Shown: positions 34,597 through 43,267, numbered from the stretch's first letter. The stretch: 64,000 nucleotides of DNA from Selenomonadales bacterium (GCA_029975165.1 JARKPR010000088.1:1-64000), one strand, 5' to 3'. Notes: a model not told the origin generated them from the letters alone. Numbers and translations: made by a program.

Positions 34597-35939
34597 GGTA
34601 GTGCAGAAAAAATTGTGTAAACCTCCATTGTCAGGTAAGATAAAAATGGCAATGGAGGTTTTGTTATGGCAGGGAAAGAAAAAAGCAAGCTACGGCAAAT
34701 GATCGAGGAATATGGAATCAAGGACATGAATGATGTCCACGAATTTGTGAAAATGCTGACCGCCGAAACGATACAGGCAGCGCTTGACGCGGAGCTTGAC
34801 AGCGAGCTTGGCTATTCGAAATACGACTACAGAAACAAGCAGACGGACAACAGCCGAAACGGGTATTCCCAGAAGACCGTGCAAAGCAGCGTCGGAGAAA
34901 TGGAGATCAAGGTTCCGCGCGACCGTCAGGGCGAATATGCGCCGCAACTTGTCAAAAAGCACCAGAGCGACGTTTCCTCCATAGAGGATAAAATCATCTT
35001 TTTATACTCTCAGGGCATCTCTACCCGCGACATCCAAAAAACAATGCAGGAGATGTACGGCATCGACGTGGACGACAGCCGTGTTTCCAAGATAACGGAT
35101 AAAATTCTGCCGCTTATCAAGGAATGGCAGGAACGGCCGCTTCAGAGCGTCTACGCCATGATGATTCTGGACGCCGTGCATTACAACGTCCGGGACAACG
35201 GGATCGTCAGCAAAAAGGCAGCTTACGTTGCTATCGGCACCGACCTGGACGGCAAAAAGGATGTACTGGGCATCTGGCTTGGCGCGAGCGAATCCTCAAA
35301 ATACTGGCTTTCCGTACTGAACGGCTTGAAGAGCCGCGGCGTGCAGGATATACTGATCGCGTCTGTCGACGGACTGTCCGGATTTGTCGAGGCCATAAAC
35401 GTGGCCTATCCCAAAACGGAAGTTCAGCGCTGCATCATCCATCAGATTCGCTCCTCTACGCGGTATGTCTCCTACAAGGACGTCAAACAGTTCACGGCGG
35501 ATTTGAAGCCGGTGTACAAGGCTTCGACCGAGGAGACCGCCCTTTCGGCCCTGGACGAATTTGAGGCCAAATGGGCTGGGAAATACCCGCTGGCCGTAAA
35601 GTCCTGGCGGGTTAACTGGAACGAGCTTTCCACGATGTTCAAATACTCGCCGGAAATTCGCAAGCTTATTTACACAACGAACGCCATCGAAAATTTTAAC
35701 CGGCAGCTCCGAAAGGTTACCAAGACAAAGAGCGCCTTCGTTTCCGATGACGCTCTCATGAAAATCCTGTACTTGACTACTATGAATATCGTGGATAAGT
35801 GGACAATGCCTATTAAAGATTGGGGTTCTATCCTGGATAATCTCATGATTTTCTTCGACGACAGAGTAAAGATTACTCTGTAATTCGCTCTCGAACTTAT
35901 CTTGACATTGGGGCTTTACACAAAATTTTACGCGCTACC
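34597..35939 (+). mobile_element. Intact IS256-family insertion sequence
   Basis: The 1343-bp element has terminal inverted repeats starting GGTAGTGCAGAAAAAATTGT on the left and, on the complementary strand at the right end, GGTAGCGCGTAAAATTTTGT. Both continue with similar sequence through a GTAAG/ATAAG block at about 43 nt. It carries one full transposase gene and is flanked by perfect CTTTTAAT duplications. It lies 1 nt after the stop of the orphan winged-helix gene. Its codon usage is more GC-rich than the AT-rich island around it, consistent with recent arrival. Confidence 0.95.
34666..35883 (+). CDS. IS256-family (mutator type) transposase
   Basis: The 405-aa DDE transposase appears complete. 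Catalytic residues fit Asp169 (MMILDAVHYNV), Asp235 (IASVDGLSGF) and Glu342 (YTTNAIENFNRQLRK), with the conserved CIIHQIR segment between the second Asp and the Glu. Length matches IS256 transposases (about 390-410 aa). It starts at ATG 34666 after a GGAGG sequence. With intact inverted repeats and target duplications, the element is probably still mobile and could mobilise related defective ends. Confidence 0.96.
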   Translation: MAGKEKSKLRQMIEEYGIKDMNDVHEFVKMLTAETIQAALDAELDSELGYSKYDYRNKQTDNSRNGYSQKTVQSSVGEMEIKVPRDRQGEYAPQLVKKHQSDVSSIEDKIIFLYSQGISTRDIQKTMQEMYGIDVDDSRVSKITDKILPLIKEWQERPLQSVYAMMILDAVHYNVRDNGIVSKKAAYVAIGTDLDGKKDVLGIWLGASESSKYWLSVLNGLKSRGVQDILIASVDGLSGFVEAINVAYPKTEVQRCIIHQIRSSTRYVSYKDVKQFTADLKPVYKASTEETALSALDEFEAKWAGKYPLAVKSWRVNWNELSTMFKYSPEIRKLIYTTNAIENFNRQLRKVTKTKSAFVSDDALMKILYLTTMNIVDKWTMPIKDWGSILDNLMIFFDDRVKITL

Positions 35940-35947
35940 CTTTTAAT
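35940..35947 (+). repeat. Target-site duplication, right copy
   Basis: CTTTTAAT follows the right inverted repeat and equals 34589-34596. Joining the two flanks restores an uninterrupted sequence running from the winged-helix gene into the IS481-type pseudogene region. Confidence 0.92.
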
Positions 35948-35965
35948 TGGATCGATAAAAAATGT

Positions 35966-37024
35966 TCAGCTAGCCTTCATATCTAACACGGTGGCAATAT
36001 AAGAGTCGATGGTTGCCACCGGGCGCTTGCCCATGTTTCGATAGCCTAAATACGGCCTTGCGGTGTTGTAGTGAACCAACCAGACATCCATATCTTCCCG
36101 CATAACCTCAACCGACTCATAGAACTTCTCCCGGAACACGCCCCGGAAAAACTCATCCAGCGCTGTCCGGTTGAACCGTTCGACGAACCCGTTGGTTTGG
36201 GGATTGCACACTTTTGTCCGCCTGTGCTCGATGTCGTTGAGGATGAGGTAAAGCTCGTACGGGTGGGTATCGCGGTCGCAAAACTCGCGGCCGTTGTCCG
36301 TTAATACAGCACCCACGGCCAGTTTCTTTTCTTGGTAGAACGGTAATGCTTCGTTATGGAGTACAGCCACGGCGCATTCGGGAGCCTTACTGGTGTGTAG
36401 AAAGCCGAAAGCGTAAGAGCCGTAGGTATTTACTACCGCATGCATATATACTCTGCCGACGCCTTTGAGCGTGCCCACGTAGAAAGTATCTTGAGCCAAA
36501 AGCTCGCCAGGGCGGCAGACTCGACGTGGCGCTCCCGAAAACAAGGATTAGCTTTCTCAATTTGACGAACCTGCTCCGGTGTCAACTCTAAGCCTTCGTT
36601 CAGATTCTTTTCTTCTAGCCGCAGCAGCCGTTGGTATTTGGAGCCGAAACTATGCCTGATCAGTATCTTTTGAATGACGGGGGGAACTGACAGATATCCC
36701 TTCAAGCTTGAGTAGGGCTGAAAGTTTTACACAGCCGTACCCGGGGTGTTTAAGGCTTCTGGCGATAATTTTTTCTTCGACTTCCGGCGGGGTTGTCTGC
36801 GGGTGGGTGTGATGGATCGGCGGTAGGTCTTTTAGCCCCTCAACGCCATGCGTTTGAAAGCGCCGCTTCCATGCGTAGAAGCTGGTTCGGTCCATTCCGC
36901 TCCGGCGGCAGGCTTCCGACACATTGCCAAGCATCTCGGCTAGTTGCAACACCGATATCCTTTGCCTGGCTACCTTAAGCATAGGGTCCTTGGTTGTGGT
37001 TTTCTCTTTTTCCATTCTTTTCAT
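35966..37024 (-). pseudogene. Frameshifted IS481-type transposase
   Basis: Three reading frames together give one IS481-type integrase of about 350 aa. The N-terminal HTH (QRISVLQLAEMLGNVSEACR, SFYAWKRRFQTHG) lies in 36650-37024, the middle in 36433-36705, and the catalytic core (LAQDTFYVG, LTDNGREFCD, NGFVERFNR) in 35966-36544. The first shift coincides with a run of six C (minus strand) near 36681, where five would keep the frame. The second is near 36510-36530. D, D and E are all still readable. Inactivation by two small indels suggests fairly recent loss. Confidence 0.85.
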
Positions 37025-37026
37025 CT

Positions 37027-37055
37027 CCTGTCTGGTATCATTATTGCCAGACAGG
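37027..37055. repeat. Inverted repeat next to the IS481-type pseudogene
   Basis: CCTGTCTGG and CCAGACAGG form a perfect 9-bp inverted repeat around an 11-nt spacer, starting 2 nt upstream of the transposase start. It may be the terminal region of that element, a binding site for its transposase, or an operator. I could not find a matching copy at the other end of the gene. Confidence 0.5.
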
Positions 37056-37495
37056 AAAACTAGTTATACAGATAAAATTTAAAATGCAAGAATTATTAAA
37101 TAATACCAGTACTTGCAAAAAATACGAGAACACGGTATTATATAAATATAAATATAAATGTTTATTAAACCAAGTACATAAAAAGCTGTGATACAACGGG
37201 ATATTGGGGGGCTATATATTTCGAAAAACATTCACGATTATCATATAAACTGGGCCGTTTGTCGATGCGGAAATGTCAGGGTATTTAGGCTTTTCAGAAA
37301 TTGATATTGGGGGTATATTAAAGAAAAGTTAAAAGAATAAAAATATACGAAATAGCGAATTTTCTTACGCGGGAAGTAGCAGAAAACGAGATAAAGTGAT
37401 TCTCCCTAATTCACATTTGAAATAGCCCAGTAGTTTAATGTTCATGAAGGAGATGGAATGTTTAGATAGAAAATTTGAAGGAGATGATTGTTATT
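37056..37495. other. AT-rich intergenic stretch with TATAAA-like repeats
   Basis: No gene is supported. The segment near 37140-37170 holds a short tandem pattern of ATAAAT units followed by GTTTATTAAAC, and similar text (GTAAACATAAATATAAAC) occurs at 38058-38076 just before the ribbon-helix-helix gene. This may reflect operator or iteron-like sites of a former plasmid, or simply AT-rich simple sequence. Confidence 0.3.
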
Positions 37496-37975
37496 ATGCT
37501 CAAAAAACTATTTGAAAAATTGGGATTATTGTATCCCGAACCTGATCCTACGATTGCTATATTGATCGATGCCGAAAATATTAGCCCACGAATTGCCGAA
37601 TTTGCTTTGGAACAAGCGAACCAGATGGGGTTAGTGAGAATTGTACGCGCATACGGGGACTGGACTGATATAAACCCGCCGGGCTACATCAAATTAGCTG
37701 ACAAATTTGGCGTTCAGAGATGCCAGGTTGATAAGAGGCGATCAAAAAAGAATTCGGTTGATATTGCCCTAACGGCAGATGCCGCTTTTCTTGCAGGCCG
37801 AGGGTTAGTCGATACATTTATAATTGTCACCGGTGACCAAGATTATCTCCCACTTATTCATTCCCTTAAAGCAGCAGGATGTTTGGTAATAGGTGTTGGG
37901 GGAGAGCAGGCAGCGCTTGATTTACGGCCGGCATGTAACCGTTTTCTTGTAGCAAAGTTTCCTGTTGTAGCCTAA
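37496..37975 (+). CDS. NYN-domain (LabA/DUF88, PIN-like) protein
   Basis: The protein of about 159 aa is a single NYN domain, a PIN-like RNase fold. It shows ILIDAENISPRIAEFAL with the first catalytic acid, RAYGDWTD, the middle KNSVDIALTADAAFL and the late TGDQDYLPLIHSLKAAGC. These give the four Asp positions expected for metal binding. Family members cleave RNA or act in surface and regulatory processes, but no target is apparent here. The start is ATG 37496, 12 nt after AAGGAG. The frame could also begin at TTG 37475. It is followed by a small ribbon-helix-helix gene. Confidence 0.8.
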   Translation: MLKKLFEKLGLLYPEPDPTIAILIDAENISPRIAEFALEQANQMGLVRIVRAYGDWTDINPPGYIKLADKFGVQRCQVDKRRSKKNSVDIALTADAAFLAGRGLVDTFIIVTGDQDYLPLIHSLKAAGCLVIGVGGEQAALDLRPACNRFLVAKFPVVA

Positions 37976-38093
37976 ATGACCAAGTATAAGTTGATATGGG
38001 AGGCTGGAAATTACCAGCCTCTTTAAATTTGCCACGCAAAAAACCATAATATATAATGTAAACATAAATATAAACAGTGAGGGTTATATTATT

Positions 38094-38288
38094 ATGGCTA
38101 AAAAAATTAAGTTTGTAGATTCACACGTGTTAAAAAGTTTTTATATCCGGACGGAATTATGGAAGGATTTCGACACGCTAGCCAATGAACAAGGGCATGG
38201 GGCAAAGACAGAACTCATAAACAAGGCGATTGAACTTTTATTGGAAAAGTATAAAAATGACGCTGCTAAGACAGAAAGTTCGTTTTAA
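38094..38288 (+). CDS. Small ribbon-helix-helix (CopG-like) DNA-binding protein
   Basis: The 64-aa basic protein has the strand-helix-helix layout of MetJ/Arc/CopG folds: a short strand around KSFYIRTELW, then helix KDFDTLANEQG and helix KTELINKAIELLLEKY. Such proteins repress plasmid copy-number or toxin-antitoxin operons. It lies 118 nt after the NYN gene on the same strand and just behind AT-rich repeats that could be its operator (inference). The toxin-antitoxin option is not supported by gene order, since antitoxins usually precede and overlap toxins. Confidence 0.65.
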   Translation: MAKKIKFVDSHVLKSFYIRTELWKDFDTLANEQGHGAKTELINKAIELLLEKYKNDAAKTESSF

Positions 38289-38464
38289 ATCAGTTAATAT
38301 TTACTTTCTCTAAATGGTTTCAAAAATTTTACTGCTCGTCAGGTAACATTTTGAAAGCTGGCCAAAACATCTTCACAATTTTTTTAAAACTTACTAAATT
38401 ATGGGTATCTCGCAGCCGACTCTTCTTAAGTGGTGCGGCGCTATCAAGAACACGACTTGGAGTA

Positions 38465-39799
38465 GTGTCAATAATTTTTCGCACATTCGAATAGGCGCCC
38501 GGTGAGCGGCCAAGGAGTAAAGTTAGCCAATATCCATCAAAACATCTTTTTCTTTCTCAAACAGCCGTTGCATATTATAAGATATCTTTTCTCGCCCCAG
38601 GCCGTTGTAGTGACATACCGCAGCCTGGCACAAACCAGCATGAGAGCGGAGTTGCCGTCGGGGAATGCTCCAACCACCCGGGTGCGCCGCCGAATTTCGC
38701 GCATGATCCGCTCAATGCCGTTATTCGTTCGTATCCGCAGCCAATGTTCTTGCGGAAAGTTCATATAACACAGGGTCTCCGCTATGCCGGCCTCCACCTT
38801 CTTAGCAGCTTCGCCGAGCCTAAGCTCTCTTAGGCGGGCGCAGACTTGTTGAGCCTTGTCCATGGCACTTTCATGGTTTTCTTGAGCGTGAATTGCCTTG
38901 AGCATTGCGGCCACTACTTTCATTTTGCTCTGGGTACAGTGGAAAACATATTGCGGTAGAAGTGGACTATGCATCCTTGATAGTGCGCTCCAGGATAGAC
39001 CTGGTTGATGGCATCGACGAGACCGAGGCATTTATCGCCGACAAACAGGCGAGTGCCTTTAAGCCCACGGTCTTTAAGACTGCAAAGGAATTCTTTCCAG
39101 CTTTCCGAGTCTTCTTTCATTCCCTCAGCAGCACCGATAATTTCTCTATAGCCATCGTTGTTTACCGCTATGGCAACAAGGACGGATACGTTTTCGAAAT
39201 CACCGCCCCAGTTTCGTTTGAGATAGATACCGTCCAGATAGACATAGGGATATTCGGTCTTGAGCGGGCGGTTGCGCCAGTTCTCAATATGGACATATAC
39301 TTTTTTGTTAACTCGCTGATCGTTCCCGGAGATACCTTGGTTCCCCACAAGGCTTCAGTTACATCTTCCACCCGGCGTACCGATACACCGGCCAGATACA
39401 TCTTGATGAGAGCTTCCTCAACAGATGCTTCCCGGCGCTTGTAGCGTTCGATGATCGACGTTTCAAAGGTCAGTTTGCGGAGTTTGGGAACGTTGAGGCT
39501 GACTTCACCGGCTTTGGTCATGAGTTTCGGGTGTAGTGGCCGGCACGGGTGTCCATGCGCTCGCTACTTCTTTCGTAGCGGCAGACATTGGTGATCTTGT
39601 TCGCTTCGGCATCCAGCAGCTTGTTCAGGGTATCTTCCACCGTTTCGCGTACTAGCTCACCTAATTGGTTCTTCAATTCAGGTTCGTTCAAGTGCTCATA
39701 AGGGCTTCTCCTTGTGTGATGGGGGTTGGTTTCTAGTCAATTCCTATCCTAGCACACTCAGAGGGTGCCCTTATTCATTTGTGCGAAATTTATTGTACG
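38465..39799 (-). pseudogene. IS256-like transposase relic nested in the IS481-type element
   Basis: Minus-strand fragments in several frames give an IS256-type transposase: an N-terminal part (LNEPELKNQLGELVRETVED, about 39530-39690), then LNVPKLRKLTFETSIIERYK, then VYLDGIYLKRNWGG and LFVGDKCLGLVDAINQVYPG, and finally RIRTNNGIERIMREIRRRTR. At least three frameshifts separate them. The ends share an inverted repeat containing TTTCGCAC (38477-38484 and, complemented, 39782-39789) extended by similar flanking bases. The relic is clearly different from the intact IS256 copy at 34597. Confidence 0.82.
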
Positions 39800-40644
39800 T
39801 TATCTAGCTTCGCGGGGCTTAAGAGTCAAAGTCGGCGGCCACCACCGGCCAGTCATAAAGGATTAGAGTTACACCGGCTGGATCTTGAGCTGTGCATAAC
39901 TCGAAGGCTAGGCGCTCACCGCATTGCCAGTGAACGAAGGCGACTTATGATTTTTCATTAAGCTTGGCTACAGTTCAGAAGATGATGGTCCAACAGCAGT
40001 GCTCCGTCTTACCCCGGAGAAATCGACAAAGAAAAGGACGGCACCGCTACAACCAGCCAATCCTGGAAACCGGGTCCAGTTCGATGTAATGAAGGTAGGG
40101 CCGCGTCTATATCAGCATAAAGTGATCGATGATTGCACAAGATACCGGATTCTGGCATTGTACCCACGGCGTACGGCCACCAACTCAGTGGGCTTTCTCA
40201 AAAAGGTGCAAGACGAGATTCCGTTTCCCATATAGCAAATTCAGACCGATCGGGGCGTAGAGTTCTTTGCTTATGCCTTCCCGGAAAAGCTTATGGAATA
40301 CCATATCAGGTTCCCGGCCTATCCTCCCCGGCCCGCTGCATTTGAACGGCAAGGTAGAACGGAGCCAACGCACGGACTTGGATGAGTTCTGACGCAACAG
40401 TGGACCTAAGTGACCCAGAATTACCGGCAAGGCTAGAAGCTGGCAAGATTATAACAACTGCTCCCGTCCCCATGGTCCACTGGGAAATCGAACATCAGGC
40501 AGGTTCGCTCGATAAGGCCACAATTAGTCCGTTATCTGAGGAAGTCTTTGATACCTACGATGAGTCACGCGAAACTTATCGTGTTCAGGACTATGCATAA
40601 GATATGCGCTTTCAAAAATTGAAACGATGTAGGTAAATCACACA
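39800..40644 (+). pseudogene. IS481-type transposase relic, C-terminal part
   Basis: Broken plus-strand frames encode the integrase core of an IS481-type transposase: KSQSRRPPPAS, then PGNRVQFDVMKVGPRLYQ with the first Asp, DDCTRYRILALYPRRTA, IQTDRGVEFFAYAF with the second Asp, and a HLNGKVERSQRT segment with the Glu in another frame. The tail is EEVFDTYDESRETYRVQDYA. Several stops and frameshifts interrupt it. The last 83 bases are repeated at the left edge of the window. Confidence 0.82.
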
Positions 40645-40861
40645 GCTAAATAGTCATAATGCCCTTGTTTTTACGCCACCTGCATTTTTCCCATTCCGCA
40701 GAGCTTCGAGACTTAGCCAATATAATACGAAATATGCAATCCATTCTACCCGGACTAGGTGTTTTGTTTTTATTGTCGGTATGTGGTAATATAATATTAA
40801 ATATATTCGCCTACGGCGAAAGAGTGATGAGTATGGAACGAGACGATAAGTTTTTATGCTG
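40645..40861. other. AT-rich gap before the replication-like unit
   Basis: No gene is supported. Possible short frames on both strands (85 aa on plus, 114 aa on minus) lack ribosome binding sites and recognisable motifs. A small TCGCCTACGGCGA palindrome lies near 40809-40821. Confidence 0.3.
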
Positions 40862-40927
40862 TTGTCTTGTTTTTTTGTTGAAAAAAACGAGACAAGTATG
40901 TCTCCGGTTTCACTGATGTATTGAAAC
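40862..40927. repeat. Two inverted repeats upstream of the rep-like unit
   Basis: Bases 40862-40876 (TTGTCTTGTTTTTTT) pair with 40881-40895 (AAAAAAACGAGACAA), giving a 15-bp stem with one G-T wobble around a GTTG loop. A second repeat, GTTTCA at 40907 and TGAAAC at 40922, follows. They lie about 40-100 nt before the coupled small ORF and replication-like gene, where plasmids often keep copy-control hairpins or origin elements (inference). On the plus strand no T-run follows the first stem, so it is not a standard terminator in that direction. Confidence 0.6.
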
Positions 40928-40964
40928 AAGATGTGGTATTTTTTCGATTTTAGGGGGTCTTGCA

Positions 40965-41096
40965 ATGAAAAGTAAAAAAGATGACCAAATTCCTGCATGG
41001 AAACATTTTGCGGTCAACCCGGCTAGGGTCCATGCTCGCACTACTGATCTGTGGGCGTGGGTAGACCGGCTCGACGGAAAACGTGGATCGATATGA
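40965..41096 (+). CDS. Small ORF (43 aa) coupled to the replication-like gene
   Basis: An ATG at 40965, 8 nt after GGGGG, opens 43 codons ending in TGA at 41094-41096. That stop overlaps the ATG of the next gene at 41093 (ATGA). The peptide is Lys-rich at the start (MKSKKDDQIPAWKHF) and Trp/Arg-rich at the end (TTDLWAWVDRLDGKRGS). I do not recognise it. Coupling to the rep-like gene suggests a leader peptide or small accessory protein controlling its translation. Confidence 0.5.
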   Translation: MKSKKDDQIPAWKHFAVNPARVHARTTDLWAWVDRLDGKRGSI

Positions 41097-42268
41097 ATAA
41101 ATCCGGTTATGTCGGCTATATTTCCTTTGAGAGACCGAGTTATTATTCTTCTACAATTGCTAAAATTTTCGGCCTAACCGCCGCCATTTATTTACAAGAA
41201 CTGGCTTTCTTGCTAAATCCGGACCACAACAAAAATAAACACGATGGTAAATACTGGGTGTATAACACATACGAGCAATGGGCCAATCGCCTAGGTCGGT
41301 CACCGAAGACTATACAGAGGACGGTCGCCGGTCTTGTGAAACGCAGAATTATAATTGTTGCCAAAAATCCGCGATTGGCTTGGGATCGGAAAAATTGGTA
41401 CACAATCAATTACTATGAACTTGACCAGCAGATTGCAGCCTTTCAAGAGTCCCAGGGGGACGCTAAGCCCAGGAATATTTCATCTGACTTTTTTAACCAT
41501 ATGGAACAGGTCAATCAGCCCCAATGCAATAGGTCAAAAAGTCCAGACCCGTCTAGACATTTTGACCCATGCAATAACAACAATATAGCCAATAAACATA
41601 CTACCACAACTACTTCGGCTTGCACCGCGCAGCAGGGTGGGATTAGTGTCGGTAGTAGGGGAGGCACCGTGGAGAACGAGATCAACGCCGTGCTCCAGTT
41701 CTCTGCTGAGGATAGTGTTGATTGCTCGCTCATTGCGTCTGCAACACTCGGTCAGGTTGGCAATGCTGAGGTCAATGTTGAGGCAGTCATAGATATGGTC
41801 TGTAGGTGTGGTTTGACGCAGACCGCAGCTACAAATCTGGTTAGAGAATTCGGGGTCGACCCGTGTCGCCAAGCTGCGTTAGATATGGATAAAAATTTAA
41901 AAAACGGAATAAAAATAGAGCATTCGACTCACAACTATTTTCGGGCAATTGCGAGAACAAAACTGCTGGAGAGTCAGTCTGAGATGTCCGACGACGTTCG
42001 TACCACTCGGCGTGAGAGAATTGCCGTCAGGACACGAAAAAAAAGCCTGGAAACTTTGCGATGGGAATCCCTTAGTACTGACAGTGGGGAGGCGGCCCAA
42101 GCCCTGGCACACTTAAGGCGAATCGCGGACGGAGACGAGGTTGGTTGGAGTGACGACGATCGTGCAGTGGCGGCCGCTGCACTTGACTGCCCTACATTGC
42201 AAGAGCGGCAGGCCATCACTCGGCGGTACTTGGGGCCTCTAAAGCAAAAATTATTAAATCGTCCTTAG
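41093..42268 (+). CDS. Replication-initiator-like winged-helix protein (plasmid or phage type)
   Basis: The protein of about 391 aa has an N-terminal winged helix (about 20-110) with the HTH YEQWANRLGRSPKTIQRTVA, as in phage and plasmid replication proteins that read whether a gene acts at an origin. A Ser/Asn/Thr-rich linker (about 140-190) follows. The C-terminal half is helical and charged, with RRERIAVRTRKKSLETLRW. I cannot name a family with confidence. DnaD-like or phage O-like replication proteins are the best guess. I use ATG 41093, which overlaps the small ORF stop, rather than an earlier in-frame start at 41051. Confidence 0.6.
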   Translation: MNKSGYVGYISFERPSYYSSTIAKIFGLTAAIYLQELAFLLNPDHNKNKHDGKYWVYNTYEQWANRLGRSPKTIQRTVAGLVKRRIIIVAKNPRLAWDRKNWYTINYYELDQQIAAFQESQGDAKPRNISSDFFNHMEQVNQPQCNRSKSPDPSRHFDPCNNNNIANKHTTTTTSACTAQQGGISVGSRGGTVENEINAVLQFSAEDSVDCSLIASATLGQVGNAEVNVEAVIDMVCRCGLTQTAATNLVREFGVDPCRQAALDMDKNLKNGIKIEHSTHNYFRAIARTKLLESQSEMSDDVRTTRRERIAVRTRKKSLETLRWESLSTDSGEAAQALAHLRRIADGDEVGWSDDDRAVAAAALDCPTLQERQAITRRYLGPLKQKLLNRP

Positions 42269-42613
42269 CATTCGCCCTCTTTGTAGAGCTACTTGGTGTT
42301 TTATTTTGGCGCTCACATCAGCGCTACCTGCTGAAGATTTAACGCGCTTTGCTGAGTCAGTCATCAGCACTGCCTTTCCATAATATAATGATGACGGTCA
42401 TTCTTACCGCTTAGTCAGTCTCTAGCGCCCCTCGTTCGTATTATAGTGGTGAATCGCTATGGCCTCCGTAGTCCCGGCCACGGCGCTAATCTGCGTGGTA
42501 TCTCAACGGACAATGAAACTGATTGCAGTTGCCAGGTAGCCAACACTCTAGTTCATGCGGGCCAAATCAACCAGATGGAGAGATGCCCTAGTTGTAGGGG
42601 CAATGATATTTTA
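42269..42613. other. Gap after the rep-like gene, nothing recognised
   Basis: No gene is supported in these 345 nt. A plus-strand frame at 42446 reads CPSCRGNDILCVIHRHRF near its end, hinting at the zinc-ribbon start of a transposase, but it is short, has no ribosome binding site and runs into the IS481 terminal repeat. Confidence 0.3.
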
Positions 42614-43050
42614 TGTGTGATTCATAGACATCGTTTCAACACCTGAGGTGGTATAATTTAGACATGAACAGGGAAATGCTGAACGTTGGAAGTAGATTCA
42701 GCTCTATTTGAAAACTCATTGAAAACTAAAACGCGGGAATTATATGCTTACGTTGCGATATCTCACGGCCGACTCTTCGTAAATGGTGTCGTCGCTATCA
42801 AGAACACGGCTTGGGGGCCTAAGAGTCAAGCCGGCGGCCACATCGATCAGTACGTAAAGTGCTCGAATTGCAAAATGGCTGGATTCTAGAGCTGCACAAG
42901 ACCAGAAGGCTGGTTAATCACTGTATTGTTAATGAACTGAGGCGGCTATATGATTTTTCATTGAGCCTAGTTACAATTCAGAATTCTACCCCGCAGAAAT
43001 CGGCAAAGAAAAGGCAACGCCGCTACAAACCGCCTATTCCCGGAGACCGG
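42614..43050 (+). mobile_element. 5'-part of an IS481-family element, truncated
   Basis: The left terminal repeat TGTGTGATTCATAGACATCG begins at 42614 and mirrors the right ends at 220 and 40644. It is followed by a transposase start at 42664 (MNREML) and a readable but interrupted frame: ISRPTLRKWCRRYQEHGLG, then SSRRPHRSVRKVLEL, ELRRLYDFSL and KKRQRRYKPPIPGDR. Stops occur near 42700 and 42822. The sequence ends abruptly near 43050, where a GC-rich segment unrelated to the element starts. Confidence 0.78.
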
Positions 43051-43267
43051 ATCCACCCCCAGACGCTGGTCGGCTCCGCCGGGTGTATCGCAGCGACGGC
43101 CAGGCTAGGTCTGGAATAGGGCGCGGCAAAGGGATAGTGCAAGCGCTCGGCCACGTACTTAAGACGTACGCTTGCAAACGCGCGGAGCAAGGTCTTAGCA
43201 CTCCTGCGCTTAACACTAAGACTGCCCCTTGCGTGTGCAACGCATTGTGACTATTATAAACGGCCGA
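43051..43267. repeat. GC-rich spacer with two adjacent inverted repeats
   Basis: GCAAGCG (43139) pairs with CGCTTGC (43169-43175). GCAAGGTCTTAG (43187) pairs with CTAAGA and, after a short bulge, CCTTGC (43227-43232). The two stem-loops lie between the truncated IS481 copy and the stop codon of the exported protein gene. There is no T-run, so they are not typical terminators. They may be the end of another mobile element or a structured transcript. Confidence 0.5.

Larger units (their letters stand above)
38401..40644 (+). mobile_element. Degenerate IS481-family element interrupted by an IS256-like pseudo-element
   Basis: The outer element is an IS481-type copy split in two. Bases 38401-38464 encode the HTH start (ISQPTLLKW, then ...KNTTW) and match 42762-42820 of another copy. 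The coding continues from about 39805 with GLKSQSRRPP. The intervening 1.3 kb is an IS256-like relic. The right end, AAATCACACA at 40644, matches the end at 220. The left terminal repeat is not recognisable. No target duplication of the inner insertion is visible, so the nesting is old. Confidence 0.75.

Noticed and set aside
37475-38288. NYN and ribbon-helix-helix genes as a standard toxin-antitoxin pair
   Set aside because: The genes are 118 nt apart, the putative nuclease comes first, and neither matches a known toxin-antitoxin family closely.
40654-40998. 114-aa minus-strand ORF and 85-aa plus-strand ORF between the IS481 relic and the rep-like unit
   Set aside because: Neither has a ribosome binding site or motif, and both cross the hairpin region. 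They are likely AT-rich chance frames.
42446-42646. 66-aa ORF with a CPSC-like motif as a zinc-ribbon gene
   Set aside because: It overlaps the IS481 terminal repeat, has no ribosome binding site, and only one Cys pair is present.
43139-43232. Integron attC site
   Set aside because: The stem-loops do not show paired core sites of the GTTRRRY/RYYYAAC type in the right places, and no integrase is near.
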